Below are positions 23,201-38,200 of a DNA stretch of 64,000 bases, piece by piece. The DNA lies in assembly GCA_940671915.1 (NCBI GenBank), contig CALNVZ010003426.1, positions 18,682,166-18,746,165 on the forward strand. Reading direction: 5' to 3'. Made by a program: the position numbers and the translations under genes. Position 1 is the first letter of the stretch. The number at the start of each line of letters is the position of its first letter. A model generated the notes under the pieces. It searched no databases. It was not told the origin of the DNA and was given only the letters and a program-made list of their open reading frames with translations. The stretch is from Paracentrotus lividus. Lineage: Eukaryota; Echinodermata; Echinoidea; Camarodonta; Echinidae.

Positions 23201-26200
23201 CTGGATTTCGGCAATTGGCGTTCTTTTTGCGGAAGTTGGGAAACTGCTTCTTCAAAGCTCGACGGAAACAAGCTTCCACCTTGCGTGCCATCAGGGTGTA
23301 TTCTGAGAAAAAAAATAATGAAATAGTTAGGATAAAACCAAGTGAATGTAAGTCACTCTACGCTTAAAGGTAATCAAGAGACAAAGAAAGAAAGGAGATA
23401 TACCCAATGTTTAGAGGATTAGGTATTCAGCACAATTTCATATCATGGGTACTATTAAGAGAGTAGGAGGGAAATTACTGCATTTTAATTTTTGTCATGA
23501 ATCTTGTTCATGTGTCAAAATCTAATTTCCCATGGAAGTCAGTGATTGAAAGCATGCAGAGTGAAAAGCGTTTGTAGGTGTTTTGGGGAACAAGTAAAAG
23601 AGATCATTGACATGATTTTAACTTTCTGTCTGAATTTTATTTTTTTATTCTGTTTAATCTCCAAACAGTAATTTAGGAAAAGCTTTAGCAATCTCATTTT
23701 TATATTGAGCTTCTACATGGCTTCCATATTTCAGTCCTGGAACTACAATGTACATGTATGTTACAATTCGCATTTCATAATAGATCAAGCCTTCCAAGAG
23801 AATTATCACCCAAATTTTCATGATTTCATTTATCTTTCCACTCCCTTCTCAACTTTCTCTCTGAATCTGTTATTTTACACCATTGATTACAAAGCATGTT
23901 ATATCATTGCCGTTCCTATTGGTTGTAAGGCTTTTGGCAAAAGAATTGAATAGTGATATTGATAAAACTGGGGAAACAATTTTCAGAAAAGCAGTTAGGA
24001 CAAAAGGTTAGGTCTTATCTCAGAGAGGAATAACTTAACAGTTTTCACAAGACCAGCCCTGATAATAGTTTGCATTGAAATGAACTTCAGAAACCTACTC
24101 ACCGCTCTTTCTGCCGTTATATTGCACACAATTCTTAAATATTAGGTCCATGTCATTCACAAACTGCAAGCAAGAAAAACAAAGTAAAACGTCTTTATTA
24201 TGACAGATCTAATATAACAATGACTACAATAAACATTTGTATTGGATTCGATTTTTTGTAAACTCGATAATAAACTATACTACTAGCACTTGTTAATCCG
24301 TTAACATAATAAACATATCTATGACACATTTAGAAAAACACATAACAAATGCAAAATTTTGATTAAAAGAAACATTCTTATAATGATCATATGTGTCAAC
24401 TAGAAAAATGTTTTGATGCATTGCAAACATGACTATAAAGTGGATCCAACATTACTTCATGTATAAGCATTACTATAAAAAAAAACAAACTTCCCTTTGA
24501 ATGAGATAGGTGTCAAAAAGATTTTAATACAACCATCTGATGACGGGGGTAACAATTAGTGTAAAGCGCTTAGAGATGAAACTGTTTTATATCAGGCACT
24601 TTATAAATCACAACCATAATTATTATTACAAAAAACTTGATTGGTTGATATACCAGCATGCAGTTCTTTGATTTTTTTTTCATCAACTATTTCTTTGATA
24701 TGTTCTTCTAATATTATTATTATTATCCAATTAGGGTTAAAAGACAGAAAGCAGTTATAGTTGTCAAATGTCTTACATCGTTGATAGAGTGATACATCCT
24801 CTCCTCTACTTTGAGATCCATTGTAGCAATATCCATGGGTACCTTGATGATACTGTAATAGTTGGGGGCGTAGGACTCCTGAACTGGGTCGACGAAGGGC
24901 CACGCCTCGTAGTGCGACTTGGTCGTATCAAGGACTAGATTAAAATGAAGAATGAACAAAATAGTTTATAATTGTTCTTTCTTGATGAAAATGTAATAGT
25001 TGGGCACGTAGGACTCCTGAACCGGGTCGACGAAGGGCCACGCCTTGTAGTGCGCCTGGGTCATATCAAACTCTAGTAAGAATTAAATGAGAAAATGAAC
25101 GGTAATCATTTAGCTTATAATTGTGTAGCAAATTGTATGAACTGCTGTTACACTGTATGTGCTATTAAGTAGTTTTCGAGTCCTGATGACCCATTGACAT
25201 GTTTTTTGGGGGGGTTGGTTCGCATAATGCTTGGAGGGTCTGGTATACTTTTTTTTCCTTTTAAAGTTTCTTCTTTTATCCAGCTTGTTCCAAATGCTAT
25301 GTCATTCTCTGGTTCTAGGAAAACTACCCCCTGGACAATTTCCCCGCCGAAAACTACCCCCCCCCCCAAACATCTACCACCGACACCTGCACCCAACCCT
25401 AACCCATTTCGGGGGGGGGGGGGGGTTGTTCTTAGAGTAATTGTCTGGGGGGTAGTTGTACTGATACCATTCAACATACCCATTGCGCTCATGATATGTC
25501 CACACTTTGAAAACTATGCTCTTCAAGATCTGACTTGGCTGTATAAATAATTCAATGCAACGACTGGGTTTATACAATAATTGGGTATGTAAGGTCTATT
25601 AAAAAGCCAGGCCTCAAAGTGCATCTTGGTCGTGGCTGGCACTGCTAAGCTGGCAATTAAATATTAGAACAAAATATTCCTTATTTCAGTAAGTTTCTGA
25701 TGCATGTTTTATCTTAGATCTAGGATCAAAAGCTCACTCTTTTTTTTTACTCAATGTTTTTCTACTTATAAACCTGTGATAACTGCATTACAATCATCAA
25801 TCTTCATACTTCTCTCCTAAAAAGATAACTCCCTATTTTATCATTTTTATACCAATTAATTTTGTATACCATGGACTCTGTAAATGCTGTTATTTTTGCA
25901 CTGAGCACCCTAAAAACATATTTATGCATTTATAATTTCGCACTACACACTGTACTGCGATCTGTAAGCAGAAGAAAGCATGCTCATATATTTGCATGTT
26001 TTGAATTCAAAATCTTCAAGCCAAATCTGTGAAAGTTATTTAACAGCAAATTATGTAAACGATTGCAGTATACTGCACTCACCTTTAGCGAAGCTCTTCT
26101 TGAGCTTTTCTTTCTCTTGTTCAGCCTGAAGCTGACTCCTACTGCTTCGGGTCGTCCTTCCAAAACCCAGGTCATAGGGTACGGAACTTGACGAGGTCAC

Positions 26201-29200
26201 GTCATCAGAGCTTGGTTCCGGGGAAGCATTCTTAGCTCGGAGTCTGGCTCGTATACTTCGATCTCCTGCAAAGGAAAAGGTCAAAAATTCAAAATAACAA
26301 TTCTGATTTGTTACTGGTCAATTTTTTTGACAAAGAGCGTATACAACAATTTGAATAATCTTGATTGGCCAGAGCCATTTTGCGTTTTAATGCAACTGTT
26401 TTTTGTTACGGAGCCCTAAGGTCTGTCAATCGATTGTAACACAACGGTTTGCTAGCATTTGGAAATTCAAAATACAATTCTAATTTGGTCACTGGTCTTT
26501 TGAACAAAAAACACATTCAACAATGTCAATGATCTTCATTGACCAGTGCCATTTCTTGATTGACTGCAATTGTTAGTGTTATTGAGCCCAAGGCCCTGAA
26601 GCACAATACAATTCTAATTCGTCACTGGTCTTTTGAACAAAAAGCGCATGCAACAATGATCTTAATTGACCAGTGCCATGTTGCAATCAATTGCAATCGT
26701 TTTGTGTTACAAAGTCCTAAGCTTTGTCAAATCATTGTATTAGTTGGGGAGTTACACTCACTCTTTTCTTTTTGCGCCTCGTCTTTAGTTCCTTTCCCCT
26801 TCTCTTCTTCCTCTTCCTCTTCTTCTTCCTCCTCCTCTTCTTCTCCTTCTTCTTCTTCATCTTCTTCTTCATCCCCACCATCTTCTTCATCACCATCATC
26901 ATCATCTTCCTCTTCTTCTTCTTCTTCTTCCTCCTCCTCCTCCTCGGCATATTCTCCTTGTCTCCTGTTTCTCCTGCGTAGTGAGATCTTTCTGACGGCC
27001 TCTTCTGCTTCTTCTCGCTGCGCTTCCTCGTAAGCCTCAAGGGACTTCATCCTCTCCTGTTAAACAGAACAGACAGTTTGACTGCTTTGATATTCAATAG
27101 ATAAAAAAGTATAATTCTTCATTACACAATCAAATTTTGAGTTTTCTTGTGAGGCTTTCGCATACTGACTGCACGCTTAGTCAGACAATCAATGACATCT
27201 CCTAGTTGAACCGGTTCTTGCTGTCCGCTGATAGTTATTTATATGTTGTAGCAATGGATTGGATTTCATATATGCTTTACACTAAAGCCAAATTTGAGAA
27301 CTAGCAGTGGGCAATTGATTTGACAGAGGGTCTTGAAAAATCAGTGTAAATCATTATATCACAGTTTGGAAATCCAATGACTTTGGTGGGGTGATAAAAC
27401 CTCGTATAAAAAAATTTCAAACGTTAAGGAGAGCGACAAAAAATGGCAGCCAATACACTACAACCTGCTGTGACATGCTGTGTTGGCTTCATTTTTTGAG
27501 TAAAAGAGCTGGATTGGACGGGACATTACTTCACTGATTACCTAGAAATTGACCAAAAAGGTGATTTTTTCACCAAACTTTGAGATACAAGATCTTGTCA
27601 CCCTATCGGCAATATGTAACATGTAATTGCTTGCGTTGATCCCTGCAAGAATGTAAGATGATTTGTTGATCTATATGACTGTTGTATGACCTCGGTCATG
27701 GACCAGAGAACCGTTCCATAAAAATTATGATCAACTAAAATTGGATAGTAACTGATTAGGATTTTTTTTTTTGCATAGACTTCTTGCATAAGAGCCTCGC
27801 TGTGGACCAATCAGAATAGTTGTTTCAGCTTACTTCTTCTTCTTGACGGACTTTAATGTCAGCTATTCTCCCTGAACTTCTTCTTGGTACCATATCTTGT
27901 AGCTTACGTCTCAGCGCTCGTTCCTGCATGAATACAACACCAGATAACATGATAAACATGGAATACTAGCATACTATTTACATTTTTTAAATAATGCATA
28001 CTGTTTATAAACGATAAAGTTTGTAAGTGCATTATAACTGAGAAAAAGAACATGGTGAAAAAAAGTATGCTAAACTTGCAAAAATGTATGAGTTTAAAGA
28101 AGTGTCCATTGAGTTCATCACTTTGGGCATTAAAAAAAAACAACACTTTATTTCAAGTATTTCCCCAAAAAATTAATATTTGGCAAAGCAGTAAAACTAC
28201 GGCAATATGTTTTTAAAGTCATGACCATCAAGTGGTACATGAAATACACAAAAATAATACCAGAGAAATTTATATTAGTTTCTTCATTGATGGTTTTCAT
28301 GGTCAGTAACTGTAAGGCAGTAAACCATTGTCAAAATTATCAATATTTTAGAGCATGGAATTGACCTGAACATTGATAAATATTTTAGTGGTATGCTCCA
28401 ACTTATAGGCCTCGAAAGGCAATCAGGCAATAATATGATGTTATACCTTGAGAGAGTCGTATCAAACCTGTGGGATCAAGGCATTTCTTTAGAAGCATAC
28501 CTTTAAAAGTGTTCTGTTACAGTTGTGGTTAAAAAAGACCCAATTGATCTAGTTATCTTTCATTTTCAGCAGGTTTTCGAGTAGTAGCTATTGTTGGACA
28601 GCACTGTATATAAGTTTTATTTGGGTTTTTTTCCCATTATTTTTCACTACTTGTATATGTCATTGAAAGTAAAGAAGCATGTCCTACCTTTGCAGCAAAG
28701 ATGTTATGAATTTCTGAAAGAAAGTCTTCTTTGAGAACCAGATAAAGCTCCCTCTCAGCCTTATTCCTAGCTCGCTTGAACGACTCTGTTAACCTCTCCC
28801 AATCCTCTTCTGTGTGGCAGATCAGATGCCATCGTGCTGTCTCCGGCTCATCCTCGCTGGAACTGTCGCTGGAGCTGTCGTCAGATGCCACCTTCAACAT
28901 ATTTTCCAGGAGATGCAGGGCTTGGAGTTCCTTCAGAGCCTCCCGTTCGTCGATATCCTCTGTCGGTGCCTTCGAGGACTGCTTTGAGGCAGGAACCTGC
29001 TTCTTCCCAGCTGCTTGAGCTGTCTTGGTTTTCTTTGTTGAACAGTCCTGTGTTTCATCTTCCGTCTCTTGGCATGACTTCCTTGATGCCTTCTTGGCAG
29101 ATTTTGAGGCAAGCCCACTTTTGGCTCCTTTTTTGGATGGAGTTCCTTTGGTGGTCTCACAGCCATCATCCTGACTGTCTTGAGAGGTGTCTCCATTGGA

Positions 29201-32200
29201 TTTCTGAGATGACTTCTTCTTAGATCCTTTAGCAACCTTTGGAGCTGCTTTGCCTCCCTTCTTAGATTTCACCTCCTTATCATCCTCACTCTGTGAGCTA
29301 GCATCCTTTACATTCTTCGCCTTTCCCTTTGTTGCTTTCTTCCCTTTCTGCAGTTTACCTTTGTCTTTGTCCTTATCCTTCTGGAGTTGTTCTTTTTCAG
29401 CCTTTGTAGGTGTTCCTCTTCGAGTCACTCGCCCGGGGCTTGCTGTTGATTGATCTTTCTTGCTGTCAGCTTTGGAGGTATCTTGCTCAACTTCTGTGTC
29501 ACTTTCCGTAGCCGTGATGATCTCTTTGCTTTTGATTTCTTTCTTTTTTCTTCTTCTTTTCTTGGTCTTCCCATCTCCTAGTTCCTCTTGGTCTGTCACG
29601 TCCTTCACCTCTTGTTTAATCTTTGGCTTCTTGTCTTCCTGACCCTCATCTTGGGAGGAAATATCTGTTTTTACTTTCTTTTTCTTCCCTTTAAGCTTCT
29701 TCCCTTTCTTGTTGTCCAAATCACTGCCACTCTGAAGGTCCACTGAAGATTCCTTTTTGAGCTTTTGCAACTTGCTTTTCTTCTTTTCTCTGCTCTTCTC
29801 TTCATCCTTTTCGTCATCAACTGCTTCACTTTCTGTGGCTGTATCTTTACCTTTCTTTCCTTTTAGTTTTTTTATCTTCTTTCCTTTCCTTTGATCAGCT
29901 TCCATTTCCTCCTGACTTTCTTCACTTTTCACACCTTTTTTGCCCTTCTTCTTTCCAACCCCTTTTCCCTTCTTGCGTTTAGTTTCGCATGCATCCATCT
30001 CACTTTCTGCACTGGTAGCTGTTTCCTCCTTCTTGAGTTGCTTCAGCAATTTACCCTTCTTGGACCTTGCTTTCTTTCCCTTCTTCCCGACGTCACTTTC
30101 TTCCTGGCTCTCCATGCTGACTTCTTCTTTCTTCTTCCCTTTTCCTTTCGGACTAGCGGGCTTCCTCCTCTTCTTATCTTCTTCCTCCTCACACTCTGTC
30201 TCTGTCTCAAGCTCTTTTTTCTTGATCATCTTCCTTGTTTTCTTCTCTTTCTTTTTCTTCTTGCTCTTGGGGTTGTCATCTTCCTCACTTTCCGAATCTG
30301 CATCGCTTCCTTGTTCTTCTTTCACAATTTCCTCCTTCTTCATCTTTTTCACGTTCTTCTTGATGGGCATCTTCTTTTTTCGTTTGCCGTTCTCGTTGAC
30401 TTCGTCCGGCTCCTCCACCTTCTCCTCCTCCTCCATCTTCCGCTTTCCCTTTCCTCTTCCGAGTGGCTTTTCTTCCTTCGCGTTTTTGTCCATCTTCTTC
30501 TTACAAAGTTGCTTGAGAGGAATGTTATCATCGCTGCACGTCTCACTGAATGAGAAAATAAAAAATAGGTTTACAACAATAAAGGAATGACAGAAATGAT
30601 TTCATCAATAGAATGTTTTGGAGAGGGAAAATGCTAGGAATAGATGTTAATGGGTTATCATGCCAAAGTTTGTACCAAATTGATACACTGGCTCTTCTCG
30701 AAGGACAGCAAGAAAATGTACATGTCATAAAGAAAAAAACAAACAAACAAAACAATATGTGGTGAGTTGCAAGTCTGTGCTAATGGCTGTAGCTTCAGGA
30801 GAAGATAACCTAGAGTCCATATGGATCTTAACAGTTGGACATAAACATCTCCTTTTTATTGGCACTTTGGCATTGTCTTTAAAACCAGAATGGGAAGAAT
30901 AAAGATCCAAAACCACTGATAAATACTGATATTTTTCTGGTGCAGTACCTCAAATGTTTCTTCCATATGAAAATGGTCAAAGAAATCTCTAAATTCGCAA
31001 TGCAAAGTTAAATGTAAAATCACTATTCTCATGCACAAATTTGCAATTTCTTCAATGGATTTTGTATCGAAAGTATCGATCTTATTTTTTTCAGAGGTTG
31101 TAGGAGTTTTAAAAAAAGATATAATTGGTGCCAATTAAAGGATAAAAAAGGGATTCATTTAGACCTTTGGCATATCAGTGTATCTACATGTCTGTAGAGG
31201 AGGAGAACTAAGCTTTCACAGAAGGGTGATTCCACAGGGTTGGCGCAATTTTTGTGACATACGACAACTCCAAATCAATATCTTTTTCAAACCAGGCAAA
31301 TATATTCCAATAATGGAATGAGCAAAAAAATGGGGTCCCATCCAGTATTATTTCTCAAAGACTATGGCATATTGCAATTTGACTCATGAAAATTTCTTGT
31401 CCATGTAAAAGCAATATGATGACCCTGTATCGGTGGTAGATTTTTTGTATGCCTGTTGCTTGAAATCTATAAAAGATTTCCAATCTTAATGTCTATTACT
31501 GAGAAAAGAGAGCAATTTTTCATTGACAGCTCAAAACTTAACCACATCTGAATTGATCTTCATGGTGAACTGCAAAGGTTGATACCTCCGTTACATGGAC
31601 ATTGCATGAAAAATTGCCTTAACCCCATGGAATGACCCAGGAGCAAATGTCGAGTCACCTGGTACTTACTTATCACTTTTGATTGGCTTGAGAAGTTTCT
31701 TTGCTTTAGATGCCTTTTTGGTAGCGAGTTGTTTTTCCAGTGCTTTCCTTGCCTTCACAGTTTCTTGTAGTCTCTTTTTTCGAGCTGTTTCTTTCTCCTT
31801 TTTCTTCTTGACTTTCTCTTTATCCCTAAAAATAAGCCATAAATTAAGTATAATGCTAATTATTTTTACAAGAAAAATGTGTGCAAAGATAAGCTGTAAA
31901 TCTATGATTAAAGCGTTTTGCAGTGAATATTATGTTCCCTACTTTATTTTTTCAGAACAGTATTTCAAACACATGCAAAATGCCTACACAAATTATGTCT
32001 TTGGTATAACAAGGTATTCGTTTGCTCCTGATGACCTCTTTATAACAAGAGTAAGTTGTATTTTGAAAATATACATAGACAATAATTTTTTTAGAGATTT
32101 AGAAGCATATACCCCTAAATGCCCGAATAAATTATTTTCACTATAACACTAACTTTGATTACATCCTGATTTTTTGTTATTTTCTTGCAGCTACTTCTTC

Positions 32201-35200
32201 CCCCTCCTTTTTTTTTGTTGCCCCTCCGTATCCCTAAAGACAAGATAAACACATGAAGTCTTTTTCACGATCTATCCATGTGTAATAAAGAATAGTAAAA
32301 AATGGCTTCTACAATATTTTTTGATAGGCTTGGGTCGATATTAAAGGGTCCTGAAACCAGTGAACTTTGGTTAATGCCATTTACATCTTCGCTCATTTAC
32401 ACGTAAACACAATTCCATCCCGCACGTGGTACGTCAGACGAAGCGTGTGTTACAAGAGTTGTGTACGGGTGAATGGGAGAAGACGCAGATGACGTTAACA
32501 AATAGTTTGCCGATACAGGGCCATTTAACAGGTTTGCGTAACTCATGGATGCCTGCATGGGGGCTGAGCATACCCAGATTCAAAATAATTCATTCCAGAC
32601 CAACCCCCCCCCCCCCAACACAGACAAAAACCTAGTTCATCTGGGGCCCCTGAGACTTACTTCTTCTTGCGCCTTGCCTCTTTATCTTGGACGCTGGGAG
32701 CAGGATCCTCCTTGTAGAGTCTGGTACTGTAGAAATACCAGTACTTGGCTCCCTTAGAGTCTATTCCTAACGGGTCCACACGTAGCTGGTCTCCATGATA
32801 ATCCTACACAAAATAAACATTGGAAATTCATTCTTAGAACTTGAAACCTTGAAAATAAGTTTGATTCTTGAAATGGAACATTCAGTATAATTGTCATCCT
32901 GCGAGAACTCGATACCAGGGGGGTGTTTCACAAAGAGTTTAGTAGACTTAAAAATCGCACTTAAATCCCTAGTTGCGTGCAGTATATTACGCAACAACCC
33001 ATTGGTCATACCATGCTCAATGGATGCGCGCCATTGAGAAATCTATCAATGAGATTGCACGTTATAATGCAAAATGGGCATCCAAGTTAAGTGCGACTTA
33101 AAGTCTACTTAACTCTTTGTGAAACACCCCCCTGATCTTGTACAGTCTGTTACTGTAGAAATGTTTTCCCTCCGTCCGCAATGACCAAGAAAAGAGAAAG
33201 GATGCCTGTATACATACAGATGACACCATAATTGGATGAACAAGGTACCTCATCACTCAATCACAGATACTTAAACAGACTTTATCTATAAGTAGAGTTT
33301 TAAGGCTTTAGGCCCACTCGTGAGTGTCATGAGAAGCATTGGCACCCTTAATGTATGCATGTGGCCATAGCATCTGAACCCAGCTACAATGTACTTGCAT
33401 CTCTGTGAAATGTGGCAATTGAGTATGTAGGTGTCGAATTCATGAAGATAACCTGGTGCACTGTGACACCATATTATCAAGGAGTGTATCAGGACAACTA
33501 CCCCTGGACCCTGGATAATTACCCCCCTCCCCATTCGGACAACTTACCCCCCAGAAGTAGGGTTAGGGTTAGGTGTAGGGTTAAGGGGTTGATTTTTGGC
33601 AAGGGGGGGGGGGGGTAATTGTCTGGGGGTAGTTGTCATAGAACCATCAAAGAGTTTTACCTTCAAAAGAGATACATCAGCAGCATCCAGTCTATAGTCA
33701 CACAAGGAATGGATAATCTCTACTTTGATAAGGGTTGGCAAGCTCTTGAAGGTTGCGTCCTCCAGGTTGAATGGATTGACACGACCTTCAACCAACTCCC
33801 AGTGTTGCTTCATGAAGTCACGCAGGTATTCATCCCAGTTCACAGTCCTGCAAGAAAAGATTACATACATTCATAAATAAATGTATCATGGCATGGATAA
33901 AAGATGACACTTTTGTATACATTCATTAATAACAACTTCATAAAATCATGCAAGTGTCCATCCCAGTTCATAACCTTGCAAGGGAAAGACAACATATATT
34001 CATAAACAACAACTTTATGAAGCACATAAACATAAAGTCAATTCATTACTTTAAAAAAAAAAAAATTCTTCAAGGACTTCACATTTTGCCAATTTAATTA
34101 AGTTTAGGAACAAAGTGTGACATTTCAGTATAACTCAGTATGGCAGAAAATTTCCAGGAAATTGTACATCCATCGTGGTGGTACACATGTAATGCTTACA
34201 AACAATATGGTGAGCATTAGTACCGATCTAATTTTAAATATATATCACAATGCTACGGACAGGTGGCCAATCTTCATAGAATTACCCATTTACATGTAGC
34301 AGCCGATGACAATTAAAATTAACAACCTCAATATGTATTCAAGTACAAGATACAGGTACCCCTAACAACATCTGAAGTTGGGCTATTTTCTTTTTCTTTT
34401 ACTAAAATACACTGTCTAATTTTTGTACATAAAAAAAGAAAGGTTAAAAAATGAACAACCTTAATAAATCAGAATTTCAAAAAGTTTACTCACACCCCTA
34501 TTTAAATCTTTTCACCCTTCATTTAGGCGCCTTCTCCAAACAAAGTGCGTCAGTTTCCCGCAGCTTCCTGATCCAACGCGAGAAACAATCAGCTTTCTGC
34601 TTTTAACGTGTTTAAGCCATATTAAGATTTCTGGATTCTATTCAAAAGCCGATAAATCGTCTTTTGGTACAAAAGACGCGGGAAGCTGACGCATTTTGTT
34701 TGGAGAAGGCGCCTTAAAGATGAATCACAGAACTTACGAAATATCTTTGCGGGAGAAGCACCCTTTCAAGAGAGCAACCAACAGGTCTGGAAGAAATGGG
34801 CTGGCTTCTTGTCCTGCATCCAGGAAGAGCGCTTCCTCCAAATCCTACATGTAGAAAGAAATAAACAAGTGATGCTAATTCCACCATCAATATTTATTGT
34901 TATTTCTAATGAATGTCAGGTTTTTGAGAGGCAGACATTTTTAGACATCCTTAGACATCCTTCTAAAGTTCTACAAAGTAGGTTGTTGTCTTCAGAGAGC
35001 AAAGATATCAAATCTCACTTTTTCAGAGTTAGTATAAACTTGTTCATTTCCAACAAAAAAAATAAATTCACGAAACATGAAGAATACATGTGTTTAGATG
35101 GAAAACAACACAATTATAATATGAAAAATATGGATTAGGCCCCCATTAATATCTTTCACCAACCAACACTTATCATTGATCAGTTAATGATTAGTTACTG

Positions 35201-38200
35201 ATGCATGGACAAGATAGACAAGTTATAGGCCTACAAATGTAGTTATATCAGATGGTTAACTAATAGATGAGAAAGAATCTATTCTAAGCACTCTCAACTG
35301 TAAATGCCATCCTTAATATATCTTGGGTCTCATAAGAGAACAACAACAATAACATAAGAGAAAAGACGTCTCAATAAAAACAAAGATGCTCCTTCCTACT
35401 GAAGGCGGGGAAACGTCTTCGTTTACAACTTTGCAAGGGCATCCTTGTTTTTGCAGGCGATCTTCTTTTCCTAGACCAGCGCCTCCAACAAAAAAGTAAT
35501 GAATCGAATGACTAATGGATGCTAACTGTTAGAGCAGATATTATCACTTTTTTTAAGACAAAGACCAACAATATTTTTTTCGTCTCAATACCAATCGATT
35601 GTAAGACTGAGCTAGCTGAGCTGAGTCAGTGAGTGTCTGTCCAAAAGTTAGACCGACCAGTCCCCTGCCCTGGTATACCCTGAATCTCTCCCAAGTAGAT
35701 CTCCCCTAATAATTTTTTTTAAAAATTGATACTCACATTAAATTTATGTAACTGCCACGGATACAATATACCATAAAGGCTCTTCCACATATTCATGTCG
35801 TCATAAGGCGAAGTACAACAAAATATATGTTTCTCGTCCGCGCCTGCCTCGTTTTTTGAGGCCGCTTTTATTTATTTTTTTCTTTCAAAAAATGAGATTT
35901 TTTGTTGTTGAAAACTTCGTTTTTAACATTGAAAAATCCCAAAAATTAACAGGGCCGGCTTGCAAGCTTGTTTAGATGGAAGATTGTGCATTATACAGTG
36001 AGGCTTGCACTGCGCATGATTTTCATTCATACATTATGCTTGTGATCGTGGCTGGATGACGTCACATATTATATGATGATATGGTGCTTTAGTTGACTTC
36101 ATTTGAATATTGACATACAGCATTTTAACTTTTGTAAGGGTGTGCTTAAACATATATACTAAAATTCTAAATTCTGACAACAATATTTTGTTTCATTTGT
36201 GATACTGGAGTAGTACTGGATAATTATTGCTTGAATTTAAACATCATTTGCTATGGCACTGACATGATACCGATAGACTCTACTGCACTTTTACATATTT
36301 ATGTTGTGTGCGCTGCATAAGCTTAAAAGCAACCGATACTATCCCTTCATCACTAAATTTTACAAAACATCATTGTCTGCATTGAATTTTATATGCTTAG
36401 AGGTGCTAACACTTGATGCTAACATTATTAAAACATTGTAAATATGTTAATTTCTTGTGTGAATTACAATGTCTTCATTATTTTAATGTTTTTGGTGATT
36501 GGAAAAACACACAGGATTAACAAAAATCTCAGATGGCGGCCATTTTGAAAAATAAAAAATAAAAAATAAAAAGGCCCTCTTTTTCATTTTTTTGAAAAAC
36601 CCGGACGAGAAACATATTTTTTTTTTTACTTGTCCTAACAGTTTGTCATAACAATTATTTAGTGATTGACATTTGAAGGCAAAAACCAGTTCCAAACACG
36701 TAATCTGTGTTCATATCGTAAGTACGGTACATGGCCATATAAACCTGCCGTCGTGAGCGCCGTTAGCGGTTAGGCCCTCGACCCCATAGCGCGCGCGCTC
36801 CGTGTGCGCTGCTGAGTGCTGTTCTCTACTTCCGGGTCAGCCCATCGGCGAGGTCACAGAATTTGTATGTAGGCCTAATGCAGCTGTCATTTGTAAGACT
36901 CACGTCTTGACCCCCGGGATAGGTGAGTCACTTTACCAAGGATAGTCATACATTGAGATACCATGACGCACCCTATGTCACAGAAAGTGACACACCATTC
37001 CATTACAACGACGGCACATGAAAGTCACACAAGTGACACACCATTTCACGAAAGTGACTTACCAAAAATGAACATTTCTGAACGCACCTTTTGGTGATAG
37101 TGACTGACCATAGTGACTGACCATGAACAAACGATCGCGACATGACACAAGCACTCGCGCGCGCTGCGCTGCACGCATATTGCTTCTTTGCATGGATATG
37201 CATGCATGCGATAGACGGCCGAGTCGAGTGGAGGCGCGAGGCCAAGGATAGACGAGATAGCCCCATGAGTTCCGGCCGAAATATGCCCAGGCATCCATAA
37301 TCCCCAGCTAGCCACATGCATGCTGCACCACAGAGTTTCAATGTAGAGAATTGCGCACGCATTAAGCCCGCCCCTTCGACGATAGCGCTAGGCAAGAAAA
37401 ACAACTGCGCGCATAGTGACATAATAAAGTGCCTTTGTTTACAAATTCGGTCATTGAGCATGCTGCGTCACAATGCATAATTCATCTAGCACGTTCGCGC
37501 TCCCTCTCGCATAATTTATGCAGAACTTAATTCACAACGATCAAAATTATTATACCGTCCTTCAGTTTCCAAAAGAAAGAAAGATCAAGTTGAAATTACA
37601 TAAAGCTACGATCGTCTATGCCTTCAATCTCCTCTTGAGATATTTTAATATTTTGGTATAAACATGATTCCATGCTTTTAATCTTGTTTTGAATCTATGA
37701 CAATTTATGAATTTACAAGAATGTTGAATCGAGATTTTCAGGAAAAGTACGTGCAGCATCAAAAAATGCATAAAACGAATCCCCTAAAAACCCTAAACAA
37801 TACAATTCACCATTGAAATTAACAAGACGGTCTTTTGCATCAATAGATCAACTATTCTTCCTTCATTCAAACCCTTCTTTCCATTAGTAATTCACACAGA
37901 ATAAATAAAAAAATTATTTAAAAATATTACCCTACCTGTACATGAGCGTTACATCCACGTCTATTGTCTATTCGAAAAAAAAGCCCACCCTGCGCATGTT
38001 TGATTCTAAACGCCCAGACTCCACCCTGATATTCCTATTGGCACAAAATAATATTCCCATCACTGGCAAAAGCAAGATAAAATTTCCCGTGTCCATCAGG
38101 CGAAAAGTAAGAAAAGGGATGGGAAGGCCTGCGTCATAGCACCTTTCATTTTGGTTGGCGTACTTCCCTTTAAAACTTCCTCGTTAAACGTAAAATTCAA

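Noticed and set aside
24985..25660. Second and third bromodomain exons as a possible alternative splice cassette
   Set aside because: Both copies lack the second half of the exon and a donor, and one has a deletion in the conserved core. Treated as ghosts.
26560..27033. Poly-Ser/Pro open frame on the plus strand
   Set aside because: Antisense shadow of the acidic (GAG/GAA/GAT) tract in CECR2 exon 8.
29891..30590. Long Phe/Leu/Ser-rich plus-strand frames resembling membrane proteins
   Set aside because: Antisense of the Lys/Glu-rich CECR2 exon 6: AAG/GAA codons read as CTT/TTC give false hydrophobic proteins.
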